Assembly (NCBI RefSeq): GCF_006494715.1 | Contig: NZ_CP041151.1 | Span: 3,968,001 to 4,032,000, forward strand | DNA from: Shewanella sp. SNU WT4 | Lineage (GTDB): Bacteria > Pseudomonadota > Gammaproteobacteria > Enterobacterales > Shewanellaceae | Length of the DNA: 64,000 bases | Reading direction: 5' to 3' | Shown here: positions 57,170 to 64,000 of the stretch, one piece after another | Position numbering within the stretch: the first letter of the stretch is position 1 | Layout: every line of letters starts with the position of its first letter | Translations under genes and position numbers: made by a program | Notes under the pieces: generated by a model | The model's database searches: none | What the model was told of the DNA's origin: nothing | The model's input: only the letters and a program-made list of their open reading frames with translations

Positions 57170-58915
57170 ATGAAATCACATATCCACTCTTTACTCGAAC
57201 AAACTGTCGATCAATTGAAACAACAAGGCATTTTGCCGTCTGACTTTGAAGCTCGTATTCTGGTCGATAGAACCAAAGACAAGAGCCACGGAGATTTGGC
57301 GACCAATTTAGCAATGATGCTGACCAAAGCCGCAGGTAAAAATCCACGCGAATTAGCCCAGTTGCTTATCGATAACCTGCCAGCCTCAAGCTATGTTTCT
57401 AAAGTAGAAATTGCCGGCCCAGGCTTTATCAATTTTTTCATCGATGACAGCGCCTTAGCTAAGCAATTGCAAGCCGCATTGGCGGACGATCATTTAGGGA
57501 TTACCCTGCCTGAACGTCAAACTATCGTAGTGGATTACTCATCCCCTAACCTTGCTAAAGAAATGCACGTAGGCCACTTACGCTCCACTATTATTGGTGA
57601 TGCATGTGCGCGCGCGTTAGAGTTTTTAGGCCACAAGGTCATTCGTCAAAACCACGTAGGCGACTGGGGTACCCAATTTGGTATGCTGCTGGCCTATATG
57701 GAAGAGCTGCGCGCCCAACACGGTGAGCATGCTGAATTAGAATTATCTGATTTGGAAGGTTTTTATCGCGCTGCCAAGTTACGTTTTGATGAGTCTGAAG
57801 ATTTCGCCACTCGCGCTCGTAATTTAGTAGTTGAGCTGCAATCAGGCGATGAGTATTGCCATAAACTATGGCTGCAATTTAACGATATCTCACTCAACCA
57901 TTGTTTTGATATCTATCAGCGTTTAGGCGTCAGCATGACCCGCGCCGATGTTAAAGGTGAAAGCACCTATAACGATGACTTACCAGTGATTGTTAGCGAT
58001 TTAGCTGCCGAAGGTTTGTTGTCTGAAAGCAATGGTGCCAAAGTGGTGTTCCAAGAAGAATTCCGCACTAAAGAAGGCGAGCCACTGCCAGTTATCATCC
58101 AGAAAGCTGATGGCGGTTATCTGTATGCGACTAGCGATTTAGCCTCTATCCGCTATCGCGCTAATGTACTTAAGGCCGATCGCGTACTGTACTTTGTTGA
58201 CTTACGCCAAGCCCTGCACTTCCAGCAAGTGTTTTCACTGGCGAAGAAAGCTGGCTTCGCTCCAGAATCTGTGAGCTTAGAGCACTTAGGTTTTGGCACC
58301 ATGAACGGTGAAGATGGTCGTCCGTTTAAGACTCGCTCTGGCGGCGTAGTTAAACTGGTTGATTTGCTGATTGAAGCTAACACCCGCGCGCTGGAATTAG
58401 TTCGCAGCAAGAATCCAGACATGGATGCAGAAACGCTTGAAAATATCGCCCGCGTTGTTGGCATTAGCTCAGTGAAGTATGCGGATTTATCCAAGAACCG
58501 CGCCAGCGATTATATCTTCAGCTTTGAGCAAATGCTTAGCTTTGAAGGCAATACCGCGCCTTACTTACTGTATGCCTTTACTCGTGTTGCCGGTATCTTT
58601 AAGCGCGCCGAAAACATTGATTTAAGCAATGCCAGCATTGAATTAACTCACGACAAAGAGAAAGAGCTTGGCAACAAGTTAGCTCAGTTTGGTGAAGTAT
58701 TAAATCGCATGGTCGCTAAAGGTCAACCTCATGCCTTATGTGCCTATTTATACGAACTGGCGGGTAACTTCTCGAGCTTCTATGAGGCGTGCCCAGTTTT
58801 GGCTGCAGAAAGTGAAGCACAAATGAAGAGCCGTTTGTTGTTAGCTAAATTAACTGCCAAGACCTTAAAGCAAGGTTTAGATTTACTTGGCATTGAAACG
58901 CTTGAAAGGATGTAA
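57170..58915 (+). CDS. argS: Arginyl-tRNA synthetase
   Basis: A 581-residue class I synthetase. It starts [11 protein letters not shown] at 57170, as in related ArgS, not at the in-frame 57092, which would add 26 residues. The HIGH motif is [17 protein letters not shown], and the degenerate KMSKS region [10 protein letters not shown] is visible. The C-terminal anticodon domain ends LGIETLERM. It is 8 bases before the ftsN-like gene. Confidence 0.95.
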   Translation: MKSHIHSLLEQTVDQLKQQGILPSDFEARILVDRTKDKSHGDLATNLAMMLTKAAGKNPRELAQLLIDNLPASSYVSKVEIAGPGFINFFIDDSALAKQLQAALADDHLGITLPERQTIVVDYSSPNLAKEMHVGHLRSTIIGDACARALEFLGHKVIRQNHVGDWGTQFGMLLAYMEELRAQHGEHAELELSDLEGFYRAAKLRFDESEDFATRARNLVVELQSGDEYCHKLWLQFNDISLNHCFDIYQRLGVSMTRADVKGESTYNDDLPVIVSDLAAEGLLSESNGAKVVFQEEFRTKEGEPLPVIIQKADGGYLYATSDLASIRYRANVLKADRVLYFVDLRQALHFQQVFSLAKKAGFAPESVSLEHLGFGTMNGEDGRPFKTRSGGVVKLVDLLIEANTRALELVRSKNPDMDAETLENIARVVGISSVKYADLSKNRASDYIFSFEQMLSFEGNTAPYLLYAFTRVAGIFKRAENIDLSNASIELTHDKEKELGNKLAQFGEVLNRMVAKGQPHALCAYLYELAGNFSSFYEACPVLAAESEAQMKSRLLLAKLTAKTLKQGLDLLGIETLERM

Positions 58916-58923
58916 GCCGACTA

Positions 58924-59523
58924 ATGACAAACCGTGACTACGCCAATAGAAAACCGCGCAGCACAGGCACCCCCCGCAAAGCGACTGGTGGTCGGACTGC
59001 AAAACGCAGTTCGGCTGCAGCTAATGGACAAAAGCCTAGCTTTTTGTTGATTGCTATCGCAGTTATCTTGATTGGGGGCTTTGGCTATTTCTTATATTTC
59101 CTCAAGTCTGGCAGTGATACTCCAGCAGCCCCGGTAACGGTTGAAGCGCCAGTCAAGGCCACTAAGCCTGCGGCAAAACCCGATCCGAATGCACTACCGC
59201 CTAAACCTACGGAAGAGTGGAGCTATCAAAAGGAGCTGGAAAATAAGCAAGTGATTATCGACTTGCCGGTTGAGACTAAACCCACCAGACCTTATCAGAT
59301 GCAATGCGGTTCATTTCGCTCTGAATCTCAAGCCAATGAAATGAAAGCGGTTATCGCTTTTCAAGGGTTAGAAGCGCAAGTGCGCAGAACCGATGGTGCT
59401 AAAGGTACTTGGTTTAAGGTGGTATTAGGTCCTTACGAGCGCAAACGTGAGGCTGAACGCCAGCGCCACAAGCTGCAAAAAGTTGGCATCAATGGTTGTC
59501 AAGTGTGGCTGTGGGAAGGCTAG
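58924..59523 (+). CDS. ftsN: SPOR-domain cell-division protein (FtsN-like)
   Basis: A 199-residue membrane protein: basic cytoplasmic start, one membrane segment (about 40-61), a Pro/Ala-rich linker, and a C-terminal SPOR domain (about 123-199; YQMQCGSFRSESQANEMKAVIAFQGLEAQV). The order argS-here-hslV-hslU matches E. coli ftsN-hslVU. It is shorter than E. coli FtsN (319). SPOR binds denuded glycan at the septum. Confidence 0.82.
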   Translation: MTNRDYANRKPRSTGTPRKATGGRTAKRSSAAANGQKPSFLLIAIAVILIGGFGYFLYFLKSGSDTPAAPVTVEAPVKATKPAAKPDPNALPPKPTEEWSYQKELENKQVIIDLPVETKPTRPYQMQCGSFRSESQANEMKAVIAFQGLEAQVRRTDGAKGTWFKVVLGPYERKREAERQRHKLQKVGINGCQVWLWEG

Positions 59524-59560
59524 GCGAGTGTTAGTCAGCAATTGTTACCCTTATACTCCT

Positions 59561-59594
59561 AACGCCGAGCCTTATGTGCTCGGCGTTTGTTTAT
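59561..59594 (+). terminator. Terminator after the ftsN-like gene
   Basis: AACGCCGAGC (59561-59570) pairs with GCTCGGCGTT (59578-59587) over a 7-base loop, followed by TGTTTATT. It separates ftsN from the heat-shock promoter of hslVU. Confidence 0.85.
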
Positions 59595-59617
59595 TATCAA
59601 CCCCTCACAACTCCCCC

Positions 59618-59645
59618 CTTGATATTCGTTAAGATACCCCCATAT
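59618..59645 (+). promoter_or_regulatory. Sigma-32 heat-shock promoter of hslVU
   Basis: CTTGAT (59618-59623) and CCCCATAT (59638-59645) are 14 bases apart. This agrees with the sigma-32 consensus (CTTGAA, 13-15 bases, CCCCATNT). It lies 57 bases before the hslV start. Confidence 0.85.
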
Positions 59646-59701
59646 TTATAATTATCGCACCGCCAATGATTATATTGGCTGGCACTTAAAGAGGAATTAT
59701 C

Positions 59702-60226
59702 GTGACCACTATCGTATCTGTACGCCGCAACAATCAAGTCGTTATTGCTGGTGATGGCCAAGTGTCACTCGGCAACACGGTAATGAAAGGCAATGCCAAA
59801 AAAGTACGCCGCCTTTACCACGGTAAAGTTTTAGCCGGTTTTGCCGGGGGTACCGCTGATGCCTTTACTCTATTTGAGCGTTTTGAAGCCAAACTCGAAA
59901 TGCACCAAGGTCACTTATTAAAATCGGCGGTTGAACTCGCTAAAGATTGGCGCACCGACCGCATGCTCAGAAAACTCGAAGCCATGCTAGTGGTGGCTGA
60001 CACTGAATGCTCATTAATCATCACAGGTAATGGTGATGTCGTGCAGCCAGAGCATGACTTAATCGCCATTGGCTCAGGTGGCAACTATGCCCAAGCCGCC
60101 GCGTTAGCCTTATTACAAAACACTGAACTTGACGCTCGCAACATCTGCGAAAAAGCGCTCACCATAGCCGGTGATATTTGCGTGTTTACCAATCAGTTCA
60201 AAACGATTGAAGAAATTAACTATTAA
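59702..60226 (+). CDS. hslV: ATP-dependent protease subunit HslV (ClpQ)
   Basis: A 174-residue proteasome-like peptidase. The start is GTG at 59702 with GAGG upstream. The mature protein begins with catalytic Thr ([24 protein letters not shown]), followed by the family stretch [16 protein letters not shown]. It forms a dodecamer capped by HslU. It is 24 bases before hslU and under a sigma-32 promoter. Confidence 0.97.
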   Translation: MTTIVSVRRNNQVVIAGDGQVSLGNTVMKGNAKKVRRLYHGKVLAGFAGGTADAFTLFERFEAKLEMHQGHLLKSAVELAKDWRTDRMLRKLEAMLVVADTECSLIITGNGDVVQPEHDLIAIGSGGNYAQAAALALLQNTELDARNICEKALTIAGDICVFTNQFKTIEEINY

Positions 60227-60250
60227 TCTTAGAGCGTTAGAGGTATTACC

Positions 60251-61582
60251 ATGTCTGAAATGACTCCACGTGAGATAGTACACGAGTTAGATGCTCACAT
60301 TATTGGTCAGCACAAGGCCAAACGCTCTGTTGCCATTGCCCTGCGTAATCGCTGGCGCCGCATGCAGTTAGACGCCAATCTGCGTCAAGAAGTCACCCCT
60401 AAAAATATTCTAATGATTGGCCCAACCGGTGTTGGTAAAACAGAAATTGCCCGCCGCTTAGCCAAACTTGCCAAAGCGCCATTTATTAAGGTTGAAGCCA
60501 CTAAATTCACCGAAGTGGGTTATGTGGGTAAAGAAGTGGAACAAATTATCCGCGATCTTACCGATTCCGCAGTTAAGATGACCCGCGAACAACAAATGGT
60601 TAAGTGCCGCACGCGCGCTGAAGAAGCCGCCGAAGAGCGTATTCTTGATGCCTTATTGCCTAGACCAAAAGATGACTGGGACAATGACAGCAAGAGCGAT
60701 ACTCAGTCTCATACTCGCCAGATTTTCCGTAAGAAATTACGTGAAGGTGAGCTTAACGATAAAGAAATTGAACTGGATTTAGCTCAGCCACAAGCCGGTG
60801 TAAACATCATGTCGCCACCTGGCATGGAAGAAATGACTAACCAGTTACAAAGCCTGTTTCAGAACATGGGTAATGCGCCGACTAAACGCCGTAAGCTAAA
60901 AATCAAAGATGCCTTCAAGCAATTGATTGAAGAAGAAGCGGCTAAGTTGGTGAACCAAGAAGACTTAAAAGAGCAAGCGATTGAATTAGTTGAGCAGCAC
61001 GGCATAGTCTTCTTAGATGAAATCGATAAGATTTGTAAGCGCGGTGAAAGCTCAGGCCCTGATGTGTCTCGTGAAGGCGTGCAGCGCGATTTACTGCCAT
61101 TAGTGGAAGGCTGTACAGTAACCACTAAGCACGGCATGGTAAAGACTGACCATATTCTGTTTATTGCTTCTGGCGCATTCCAAATGGCTAAGCCATCGGA
61201 TTTAATTCCAGAACTGCAAGGTCGTCTGCCAATTCGCGTTGAGCTTGATGCGTTAAGTGCTGAAGATTTTGAGCGTATTTTGACTGAGCCACATGCCTCA
61301 CTCACCACTCAGTATATTGCGCTGATGGCCACCGAAGGCGTGCACATTGAATTTGCAGAGTCTGCCATTAAACGCATTGCGCGCGCAGCATGGCAAGTGA
61401 ACGAGCGCACCGAGAATATTGGTGCTCGACGTCTGCATACTGTGATGGAAAAGCTGATTGAAGATATCTCTTATGATGCTTCTGAACAATCTGGCAGCCG
61501 CATAGTTATTGATGCTGAATATGTTGATGCTCATTTAGATGCGCTAGTAGAAGATGAAGATTTAAGCCGCTTCATCCTCTAA
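60251..61582 (+). CDS. hslU: ATP-dependent unfoldase HslU (ClpY)
   Basis: A 443-residue AAA+ ATPase. Walker [13 protein letters not shown] and Walker [13 protein letters not shown], with the sensor [15 protein letters not shown] and the C-terminal SRFIL tail that docks into HslV. It unfolds substrates for HslV. A terminator follows. Confidence 0.97.
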   Translation: MSEMTPREIVHELDAHIIGQHKAKRSVAIALRNRWRRMQLDANLRQEVTPKNILMIGPTGVGKTEIARRLAKLAKAPFIKVEATKFTEVGYVGKEVEQIIRDLTDSAVKMTREQQMVKCRTRAEEAAEERILDALLPRPKDDWDNDSKSDTQSHTRQIFRKKLREGELNDKEIELDLAQPQAGVNIMSPPGMEEMTNQLQSLFQNMGNAPTKRRKLKIKDAFKQLIEEEAAKLVNQEDLKEQAIELVEQHGIVFLDEIDKICKRGESSGPDVSREGVQRDLLPLVEGCTVTTKHGMVKTDHILFIASGAFQMAKPSDLIPELQGRLPIRVELDALSAEDFERILTEPHASLTTQYIALMATEGVHIEFAESAIKRIARAAWQVNERTENIGARRLHTVMEKLIEDISYDASEQSGSRIVIDAEYVDAHLDALVEDEDLSRFIL

Positions 61583-61595
61583 TACTGCTCTGATG

Positions 61596-61640
61596 CGCCG
61601 CGCCCTTAAGTATTTGACACTTGAGAGCGCGGCGTTTTGT
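61596..61640 (+). terminator. Terminator after hslU
   Basis: CGCCGCGC (61596-61603) pairs with GCGCGGCG (61627-61634); an inner CTTAAGT/ACTTGAG stem follows, then TTTTG. It ends the hslVU transcript. Confidence 0.85.
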
Positions 61641-61731
61641 TAATGCCGACCTAAGCCGTTACCCACCACATCCAAATTCAATCGTTAATCTATCTTAAAT
61701 AAAGCCACTATAGACCTAGAAATGCCAGCAA

Positions 61732-61757
61732 CTTGCACTGTCACACAGCGAGTTATA
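61732..61757 (+). promoter_or_regulatory. Candidate promoter of the DUF971 gene
   Basis: TTGCAC and TATACT with a 15-base spacer, about 100 bases before the start. The spacer is short, so this is tentative. Confidence 0.35.
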
Positions 61758-61858
61758 CTATGGCGCTCCTATTTTCAACCAATGCAAAGTTCTCAAGATA
61801 AGAGCAATGAGCACGCCTCATTCGTAGCCACTTGAGTTCAGGCTGATGGATATTGTTT

Positions 61859-62242
61859 ATGACAACCCCACTTGTGACCTCGTTAAAATTAAAAAGAAAG
61901 TCTCGCATTCTTGAAGTAGGTTTTAGCGATGGCAGCTTGCATCAAATGACCTGTGAATTCTTGCGAGTACACTCACCGTCTGCCGAAGTGCACGGCCATG
62001 GCACCCCTGTGTTAGTCACGCACAAGAAAAACGTCAATATCAGTGCCATTGAACCCGTTGGCAATTATGCCGTTAAGTTAGTGTTTGATGATGGCCACGA
62101 TACAGGGTTGTTTTCATGGCAAGTGCTGTTTGACTTAGCCACTCATCAAACTGAGTTATGGCCGCAATATTTAGCCCGTTTACGCGCAGCCAAAGGCTCG
62201 CGCGAACCGCTAATTGCTATGAATATTAAGTATTCTGATTAA
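61859..62242 (+). CDS. DUF971-domain protein
   Basis: A 127-residue protein of the DUF971 (gamma-butyrobetaine hydroxylase N-terminal-like) family. SRILEVGFSDGSLHQMTCEFLRVHSPSAEVHGHG and NYAVKLVFDDGHDTGLFSWQVLFDL are the family landmarks. Such proteins occur in iron-sulphur and Mrp contexts in some bacteria, but the function here is unknown. The start at 61859 is ATG; a TTG two codons earlier is unlikely. It lies between hslU and rraA, where E. coli has menA. Confidence 0.85.
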   Translation: MTTPLVTSLKLKRKSRILEVGFSDGSLHQMTCEFLRVHSPSAEVHGHGTPVLVTHKKNVNISAIEPVGNYAVKLVFDDGHDTGLFSWQVLFDLATHQTELWPQYLARLRAAKGSREPLIAMNIKYSD

Positions 62243-62369
62243 TGAGAGTTAGCCGCTATGGTTGCTCTACACTGCATCTGCAATTTTTGCAGCGTTAAAG
62301 CTTGGTGTGTTAAAGCTTGGGGGTTAAACCTTGCGGCGTTACAGGCTAGCGCATTGACCTTAGATAGAC

Positions 62370-62627
62370 TCAAAGCGGGTTGTTTCGTTCACTTGACGCC
62401 TGCTTTTGGCGGTTGATTTTAATTAAATGATAAATATTTATTCCAGCCACAAAAGCATTCATCACAGCCACAGGCCAAGCTAAAATCAGCACGCCATAAA
62501 CGGTAAAAGCCACACAGCCGACAAAGTTTAGCCAGCGCAGCCAGATGATGTCTTTCATCATTAATGAAATGGCCACCATCACCGAGGCAAAATAGCCAAG
62601 AATTTCAACCCACAGGTTATGTTCCAT
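62370..62627 (-). CDS. Small YgjV-like inner-membrane protein
   Basis: An 85-residue membrane protein with about three segments: LWVEILGYFASVMVAISLMMKDIIWLRWLNFVGCVAFTVYGVLIL. The GY.AS...S..MK....LR..N..G...F..YG pattern is that of YgjV-like or SemiSWEET-type proteins. The start at 62627 has GAGG at seven bases; a longer start is possible. It is transcribed against rraA. Confidence 0.75.
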   Translation of the reverse strand: MEHNLWVEILGYFASVMVAISLMMKDIIWLRWLNFVGCVAFTVYGVLILAWPVAVMNAFVAGINIYHLIKINRQKQASSERNNPL

Positions 62628-62836
62628 CGCGCCCTCAGTCACTCAATGTTGGCAATCTTAATTATCATTAAAGATTGGCATCATTTAGCTCGACTCGCCA
62701 AACTATCACCCGAGCTAATTTCACCCTTATCTAATCCAAGCCATTGCGTGATTGATAACGCTTTTCTTTTCAATAAAGCCTTATATACTGGCTCAAGACT
62801 CTTGATTATTCTGCCTAACCGGCAAGGGGAATTTAT

Positions 62837-63322
62837 ATGGAATACAACACTTCAGAACTGTGTGACATGTTCATTGATGTGGTTGATGTGGTCGAACCTA
62901 TGTTCAGCAATTATGGTGGCTGCAGCTCCTTTGGCGGGGCCATTAGCACCATAAAATGCTATGAAGATAATGGCTTGATTACTGAGGTTCTCTCTGAAGA
63001 TGGTCAAGGTAAGGTGTTATTAGTCGATGGCGGTGGTTCACTGCGCCGCGCACTCGTGGATGCCAGCATAGCCCAGTTAGCCGTTAATAATAATTGGGAA
63101 GGCATACTTGTGTATGGTTCAGTGCGCGATGTCGATGCTTTAGAAGAATTAGACATTGGTATTCAAGCGGTTGCCTCGATTCCTGTCGGCGCCGATGCCA
63201 ATGGCGTGGGTGAAGTCGATGTACCGGTCAATTTCGGTGGTGTGACCTTCTTGCCTGGCGATCACCTTTATGCTGACAATACCGGCGTAATTTTATCGCC
63301 AGAACCGCTCGATCTTGAATAA
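62837..63322 (+). CDS. rraA: Regulator of ribonuclease E activity A (RraA)
   Basis: A 161-residue RraA (E. coli 161). It binds RNase E and DEAD-box helicases to limit RNA decay. [43 protein letters not shown] is the family core. A strong AAGGGGA site precedes the start. It has a sister RNase gene, rng, in this window. Confidence 0.96.
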   Translation: MEYNTSELCDMFIDVVDVVEPMFSNYGGCSSFGGAISTIKCYEDNGLITEVLSEDGQGKVLLVDGGGSLRRALVDASIAQLAVNNNWEGILVYGSVRDVDALEELDIGIQAVASIPVGADANGVGEVDVPVNFGGVTFLPGDHLYADNTGVILSPEPLDLE

Positions 63323-63456
63323 ACCAATGAGCGATATCCACTAGCGCTATCTACTTGCTTCAGCTACAAGCGTTAGCTTCAAGCAATAGATATGAGCAAT
63401 CGATATTAGCGCTAGAGTCTATACGCCTACTCGCACAGTTAACTCGGTGACATCAT

Positions 63457-63487
63457 CAGGGAGCATTTGCTCCCTGTTATTTTTTTT
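63457..63487 (+). terminator. Terminator after rraA
   Basis: CAGGGAGCA (63457-63465) pairs with TGCTCCCTG (63468-63476) over TT, followed by TTATTTTTTTT. It lies 135 bases after rraA. Confidence 0.9.
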
Positions 63488-63537
63488 ATCCGCGCTAAGG
63501 GCTATGATGAGCCATCTCATCATGACACGGATAGCCC

Positions 63538-64000
63538 ATGATTCATTTAGCTCACATAAGCCCAAACCACATCAGCGAGATAGTCAGTCAGCGCCCGCTA
63601 GAAACCCATATTGGCGAGCAATGTCAGTGGTTAACCGAGTTAAATCCAGCTGCGTTAAGCCAAGCTAAGCAGCAAGGCGCTCGCTTTGCACTGTTAGGTA
63701 TTAACGAAGACATAGGCCCGCGGGCAAATCTTGGCCGCGGCGGCAGTGGCCCTGGGTTTTTAGCCTGTCTAAAACAACTACTCAATTGGCAAGCTAATGA
63801 TTTTTTTCAAGCAGAGCAATTGCTGATAGTGGGTGAAATCAACTTGTCTATACCAGTTGGCAGCGCTGAGGGTTTACGCCGGCAACTACCACTACTTGAT
63901 GAGACTGTGAGTCACGTGACTCAGCAATTACTGCGCGCGGGGCTTGAGCCTATTATCATCGGCGGCGGCCATAACAATGCTTTTGGATTGATAGATGCAC
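63538..64000 (+). CDS. Arginase/formimidoylglutamase-family protein (5' part)
   Basis: The frame opens at ATG 63538 and runs to the window end (154 codons, partial). It reads MIHLAHISPNHISEIVSQRP, then FALLGINEDIGPRANLGRGGSGPGFLACLKQLLN, and ends ... LEPIIIGGGHNNAFGLIDA. GGGH is the first metal motif of the arginase/agmatinase/HutG family. It is probably a formimidoylglutamase-like enzyme. The C-terminal metal ligands are beyond the window, so the substrate is uncertain. Confidence 0.82.
   Translation, partial: MIHLAHISPNHISEIVSQRPLETHIGEQCQWLTELNPAALSQAKQQGARFALLGINEDIGPRANLGRGGSGPGFLACLKQLLNWQANDFFQAEQLLIVGEINLSIPVGSAEGLRRQLPLLDETVSHVTQQLLRAGLEPIIIGGGHNNAFGLIDA

Overview
The window looks like a chromosomal segment of a marine gammaproteobacterium, most likely Shewanella or a close Alteromonadales relative. 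The reasons are a complete MSHA type IV pilus locus lying between a csrD (mshH) gene and mreBCD, the rpmE-priA-ftsN-hslVU-rraA neighbourhood, a DUF2986 protein, and ArgS, YhdP and Fre sequences of that type. This is inferred from reading the proteins; no database search was run.

Layout. 1-4.7 kb: arfB, aroQ, a small DUF2986 gene, fre and ubiD (ubiquinone/flavin chemistry), and an unrecognised secreted Asn/Trp/Tyr-rich protein. 4.8-11.04 kb (minus strand): a thiamin salvage operon, thiD-thiZ-thiX-thiY-tenA-thiM-thiE, led by a TPP riboswitch and a hairpin that covers the thiD ribosome binding site. 11.1-13.7 kb: the only clearly accessory part, with tandem palindromic repeats, a 1538-bp IS50-like (IS4 family) element without target-site duplication, the stub of a broken gene and a second palindromic repeat. 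13.7-14.9 kb: a manganese-type (yybP-ykoY) riboswitch and alx/terC. 15-19.8 kb (minus): a TolC-like/HlyD-like/two ABC-2 permease operon with no ATPase gene. 20-31 kb (minus): mreB-mreC-mreD-maf-rng-yhdP-nitrilase-tldD, a conserved cell-shape/RNase G block. 31.3-48.6 kb (minus): the MSHA operon mshI-I1-J-K-L-M-N-E-G-F-B-A-A'-C-D-O-P-Q, with two tandem major-pilin genes, each followed by its own terminator. 48.8-52.1 kb (minus): csrD and a short malic enzyme. 52.5-64 kb: rpmE, a LysM/FimV-like periplasmic protein, priA, a DedA protein, argS, ftsN-like SPOR protein, hslV-hslU behind a heat-shock promoter, a DUF971 gene, a YgjV-like membrane protein, rraA, and the 5' part of an arginase-family gene cut by the window end.

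How the parts work together. ThiXYZ with TenA should import and salvage pyrimidine; ThiD and ThiM phosphorylate pyrimidine and thiazole; ThiE joins them, and the product TPP shuts the operon off. In the MSHA operon MshE (with a c-di-GMP binding N-terminus) powers MshG, MshL is the secretin, MshI/I1/J/K/M/N align it, MshA/B/C/D/O/P are pilins and MshQ is a large surface protein. I saw no clear wholly new multi-gene system. The best candidates for second looks are the ATPase-less exporter operon, the rearranged IS50-like locus and its repeats, the two-layer thiamin control region and the duplicated pilin.
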